In this document: positions 61,724 to 64,000 of the stretch, in pieces | How positions within the stretch are numbered: position 1 is the stretch's first letter | How the letters are laid out: every line of letters begins with the position of its first letter | DNA from: an uncultured Lachnospiraceae bacterium | Lineage (GTDB): Bacteria > Bacillota > Clostridia > Lachnospirales > Lachnospiraceae | Direction: 5' to 3' | Assembly (NCBI GenBank): GCA_910577165.1 | Contig: CAJTLX010000008.1 | Span: 1-64,000 of the forward strand | Length of the DNA stretch: 64,000 nucleotides | Translations under genes and position numbers: made by a program | The notes under the pieces: generated by a model | Seen by the model: only the letters and a program-made list of their open reading frames with translations | Database searches by the model: none | What the model was told of the DNA's origin: nothing

Positions 61724-61767
61724 GATACTAGAAGGTAATATATCCCGATTACCAGAAAGGAGGAAAA

Positions 61768-62165
61768 ATGTATAAGATCGGTGAACTTTCAAAGCTAAGC
61801 AAAATTCCTGTAAAAACATTGAGGTATTATGACCGCGAGGGGATTTTGCACCCGGATTATATTGATCCGTCAACGAATTACCGCTATTACAACGCGATAA
61901 GATTATCGGACTGTTACCGGATTGTAGCACTCAAGGAACTTGGGTTTCGACTCTCCGAGATCCAAAAGAGGAAAAGGTCCGTGCGGATCAGCCGGGAATA
62001 TGGCGTTGGGTAACTGGATATGTTATCTGCACTCCGAGATCCACAGCCAGCCATTATATCATCCGCAAATATGATGGTGTGGATTATCTGTTTATCCAGT
62101 GGAAGAGCGGGGATTACAGTTTCGGAAAATCCGAGCCAAGCTGGTATGTTTTTAAGAGAAAATAG
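61768..62165 (+). pseudogene. MerR-family regulator with internal deletion and frameshift
   Basis: ATG 61768 after AAAGGAGG begins a perfect MerR helix-turn-helix (KIGELSKLSKIPVKTLRYYD, then LGFRLSEIQ). At about residue 70 the frame becomes noise and stops at 62011. In the next frame the DNA continues as PKEEKVRADQPGIWRWVTGY and ends GKSEPSWYVFKRK at TAG 62163, which resembles the C-terminal end of the effector-binding (GyrI-like) domain of similar regulators. An internal deletion of about 150 codons has joined the two ends out of frame. The DNA-binding part may still be produced. Confidence 0.75.
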
Positions 62166-62204
62166 TGTTTAAATTCAGCAGTTATGGAAAACTTCAAAAA
62201 ACTC

Positions 62205-62257
62205 TTGCATTCAATTTCCAGATATGGTATAAATAAAGAAAATTACTTGTATACAAG
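62205..62257 (+). promoter_or_regulatory. Promoter and palindromic operator candidate of the secreted protein gene
   Basis: TTGCAT (62205-62210), 17-base spacer, TATAAA (62228-62233). Starting about six bases after the expected transcription start is the perfect palindrome CTTGTATACAAG (62246-62257), a good place for a repressor. Confidence 0.6.
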
Positions 62258-62278
62258 CAAAAAAAGGAGGATATTGCA

Positions 62279-64000
62279 ATGAGAAAAAGATGGTTTTCTA
62301 TGCTGCTGATGGTATTTCTTTTGGTTTCTGTTCTGCCCGTTATGGGGACGGATGCGAAAGAGGCACTCGCCTGCACGGAGTATTCTGGAAAAAATGGGAA
62401 CAAACAAAATTACACCAGATGGGCGGATACAATAAAATCCTATCTGACTCTAACTGAGGATGGATCTCTGATGCGTTTTCAATATGCGGATGGCAATGAT
62501 GGATATCTGGTGGAGTATTATGATGCCTCCTACCAGCTGCTTCGCATAGAAAAGATCTCCCCGGAACTTCCGATATTTGGCGGATTTTATGCGGGGGAGG
62601 ACAATTACTTTATTTTGACCGGGCAGGAAAATAAAAAGGAATCCGCATCCGTGGAATGCTATCGAATCACAAAATATGATAAGGATTGGAACCGGCTTGG
62701 ATCGGCAGGACTCTACGACTGCAACACCACCGTGCCGTTTGATGCGGGTTCTGCGAGAATGACGGAGGCGGGCGATTATCTGTTTGTTCGCACCTGCCAT
62801 GAGATGTATACTTCTTCGGATGGATTAAATCATCAGGCGAACGTGACCATACAGCTAAATAAAGATACAATGCAGATCACAGATTCCTTCACCAAGGTGA
62901 TGAATACTTCTTACGGTTATGTCAGCCATTCTTTTAATCAGTTTATCAAGGAGGAGGAGGGTCAGATTGTCACGGTGGATCACGGTGATGCCTATCCGCG
63001 CTCTGTTGTCCTTATCCGCTATCCGTATGTCTTAAATGGAAGCTTTTCCGGCGGCGGATGTGAAGTGGTGAATATGCTGGAAATTCCGGGAGCGATAGGG
63101 GCTAATGATACCGGGGTATCCATCGGCGGCTTTGAAATTTCGGATACCGCATGGCTTGTTGCCGGAAACAAGATTGATTTTAACCGTTCGGATAACACGC
63201 GAAATATTTTTATCTCCGCAGTATCCAAAGCAAACGGTGCAACTACAGTAAAACAGGTGACAAATTATGACACAAAGGATAAAAATGTGTCCACCCCGCA
63301 TCTTGTAAAGACGGGAGCAGATGAATTTGTACTGTTATGGAGTCTTGGGGATTCCGTATTTTATACCAAGATCGACGGGGAGGGCAATCCGGAAGGAAAG
63401 ATCTATAAGCTTACCGGAGAACTTTCCGATTGTGTTCCGTTAGTCTATAATGGAAAACTTGTGTGGTATACCTGGACCAACAGTGAAGTAAATTTCTATG
63501 AGATCGATTTGTCGGATATTGCCAAAAACAAAAAGACTTCGGTGAATAATGGACATGATTGGGAATGTAAGAAGGTAAAGAATCATATCGCTTCCCTGCA
63601 ATGTTTTAAATGCGGAAAAAAGAAGACTGTTGATACTCCGGCTTCCCTAAAAGTTTACTGGAAAAAGCAGGATAGTATGGACGGACATTATTGGTCAGCA
63701 GTTGCGAATCCGTTTCAGGTAGGGGATTACATAAATTACTGGGTTATACAGGAGAGTAAGGAGGGAACCTCAACCAGGGAAGAGTGCAGGGATGTTTTAA
63801 TGGAATGTTCCGATCCGGATGCGATGAAAATAGAGGAGGATACAAATGCTTATACGGAGGGAATGGGAATAATTCGCTTTCAAAAGCCGGGGCAGTATGT
63901 ATTGACCGTCCGTCATCTTTATGATGATTCCCTGACAAAGACTTATACCTTTGTGGTAAAGGGCGAGCCGGAGGTGATAGAGCTAAATAAAAGCAGTATC
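62279..64000 (+). CDS. Secreted protein with beta-rich repeats (3' end outside window)
   Basis: ATG 62279 has AAAGGAGG nine bases upstream. The first 574 residues are in the window and the frame stays open to its end. A signal peptide (MRKRWFSMLLMVFLLVSVLP, cleavage probably near residue 30) leads into about 400 residues of beta-strand-rich sequence with repeated WSLGDS/VWYTWTN-type blades, possibly a beta-propeller. A small CxxC-x-CxxC-like patch (WECKKVKNHIASLQCFKCGKKK) follows near residue 440. The last residues (VIELNKSSI) look like the start of an Ig-like Big domain. It is probably an extracellular or wall-associated protein. No enzyme motif is visible. Confidence 0.8.
   Translation, partial: MRKRWFSMLLMVFLLVSVLPVMGTDAKEALACTEYSGKNGNKQNYTRWADTIKSYLTLTEDGSLMRFQYADGNDGYLVEYYDASYQLLRIEKISPELPIFGGFYAGEDNYFILTGQENKKESASVECYRITKYDKDWNRLGSAGLYDCNTTVPFDAGSARMTEAGDYLFVRTCHEMYTSSDGLNHQANVTIQLNKDTMQITDSFTKVMNTSYGYVSHSFNQFIKEEEGQIVTVDHGDAYPRSVVLIRYPYVLNGSFSGGGCEVVNMLEIPGAIGANDTGVSIGGFEISDTAWLVAGNKIDFNRSDNTRNIFISAVSKANGATTVKQVTNYDTKDKNVSTPHLVKTGADEFVLLWSLGDSVFYTKIDGEGNPEGKIYKLTGELSDCVPLVYNGKLVWYTWTNSEVNFYEIDLSDIAKNKKTSVNNGHDWECKKVKNHIASLQCFKCGKKKTVDTPASLKVYWKKQDSMDGHYWSAVANPFQVGDYINYWVIQESKEGTSTREECRDVLMECSDPDAMKIEEDTNAYTEGMGIIRFQKPGQYVLTVRHLYDDSLTKTYTFVVKGEPEVIELNKSSI

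Overview
The window looks like a chromosomal segment of an anaerobic Firmicute of class Clostridia, most likely family Lachnospiraceae. The reasons are moderate-to-low GC, strong AGGAGG-type ribosome binding sites, a 33-residue DUF4044-type membrane peptide, a T-box riboswitch, CheX, YhaM-type exoribonuclease, MutS2, AsnA, a DUF4080 B12/radical-SAM protein and VanW/VanZ proteins. No rRNA, tRNA, CRISPR array, intact transposase or integrase was recognised.

Layout. 1-6.5 kb: ABC transporters (a partial LolD-type ATPase, a truncated permease, an ABC exporter half-transporter, a VanZ-like protein, then an ABC-2 ATPase with two DUF990-type permeases), followed by a palindromic repeat element and a terminator. 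6.8-13.9 kb: radical SAM/B12 protein, DEDDh exonuclease, a TPR membrane protein (minus strand), DUF4044 peptide, VanW/G5 lipoprotein and a hybrid histidine kinase with receiver and HPt domains. 13.9-17.3 kb: a T-box operon encoding a HypE/AIR-synthase-like protein, an Lrp-type regulator and an aminotransferase, with 107-bp tandem repeats between the first two genes. 17.5-27.4 kb: CheX, TrmL, MutS2, a PhoB-type two-component system, a membrane-anchored HtrA-like protein that has lost its catalytic triad, YhaM-like nuclease and RlmD-type rRNA methyltransferase.

27.4-38 kb is an AT-rich accessory island that breaks the housekeeping order. It holds a methyltransferase-like gene and two DUF262 genes broken by stops and frameshifts, a truncated AbrB-type antitoxin, a decayed phospholipase-like/tyrosine phosphatase reading frame, a long gene interrupted by three in-frame TAG codons, a broken flavodoxin-like oxidoreductase, and a truncated DUF3169 gene. 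Some genes are apparently intact: a ParB-like protein, a VOC protein, an XRE regulator and a zeta-type toxin with a small upstream antitoxin. This is the most likely site of an unusual, though decayed, defence-type system.

38-64 kb returns to core genes: NUDIX hydrolase, two adjacent ankyrin-repeat genes (minus), an aminotransferase (minus), small alarmone synthetase, S1-domain protein (minus), AsnA, PPK1 with a Lys/Glu-rich tail, phosphofructokinase, a conserved nuclease-like hypothetical (minus), a pair of ABC exporter half-transporters, a CPA2 antiporter, M18 aminopeptidase, a GH13 protein with an added C-terminal domain, a zinc-ribbon membrane protein, a MerR gene with an internal deletion and a secreted protein that runs off the window.

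Start codons were chosen from Shine-Dalgarno position and family N-termini, so several differ from the longest open frame. All functional assignments come from reading motifs; no database search was run.
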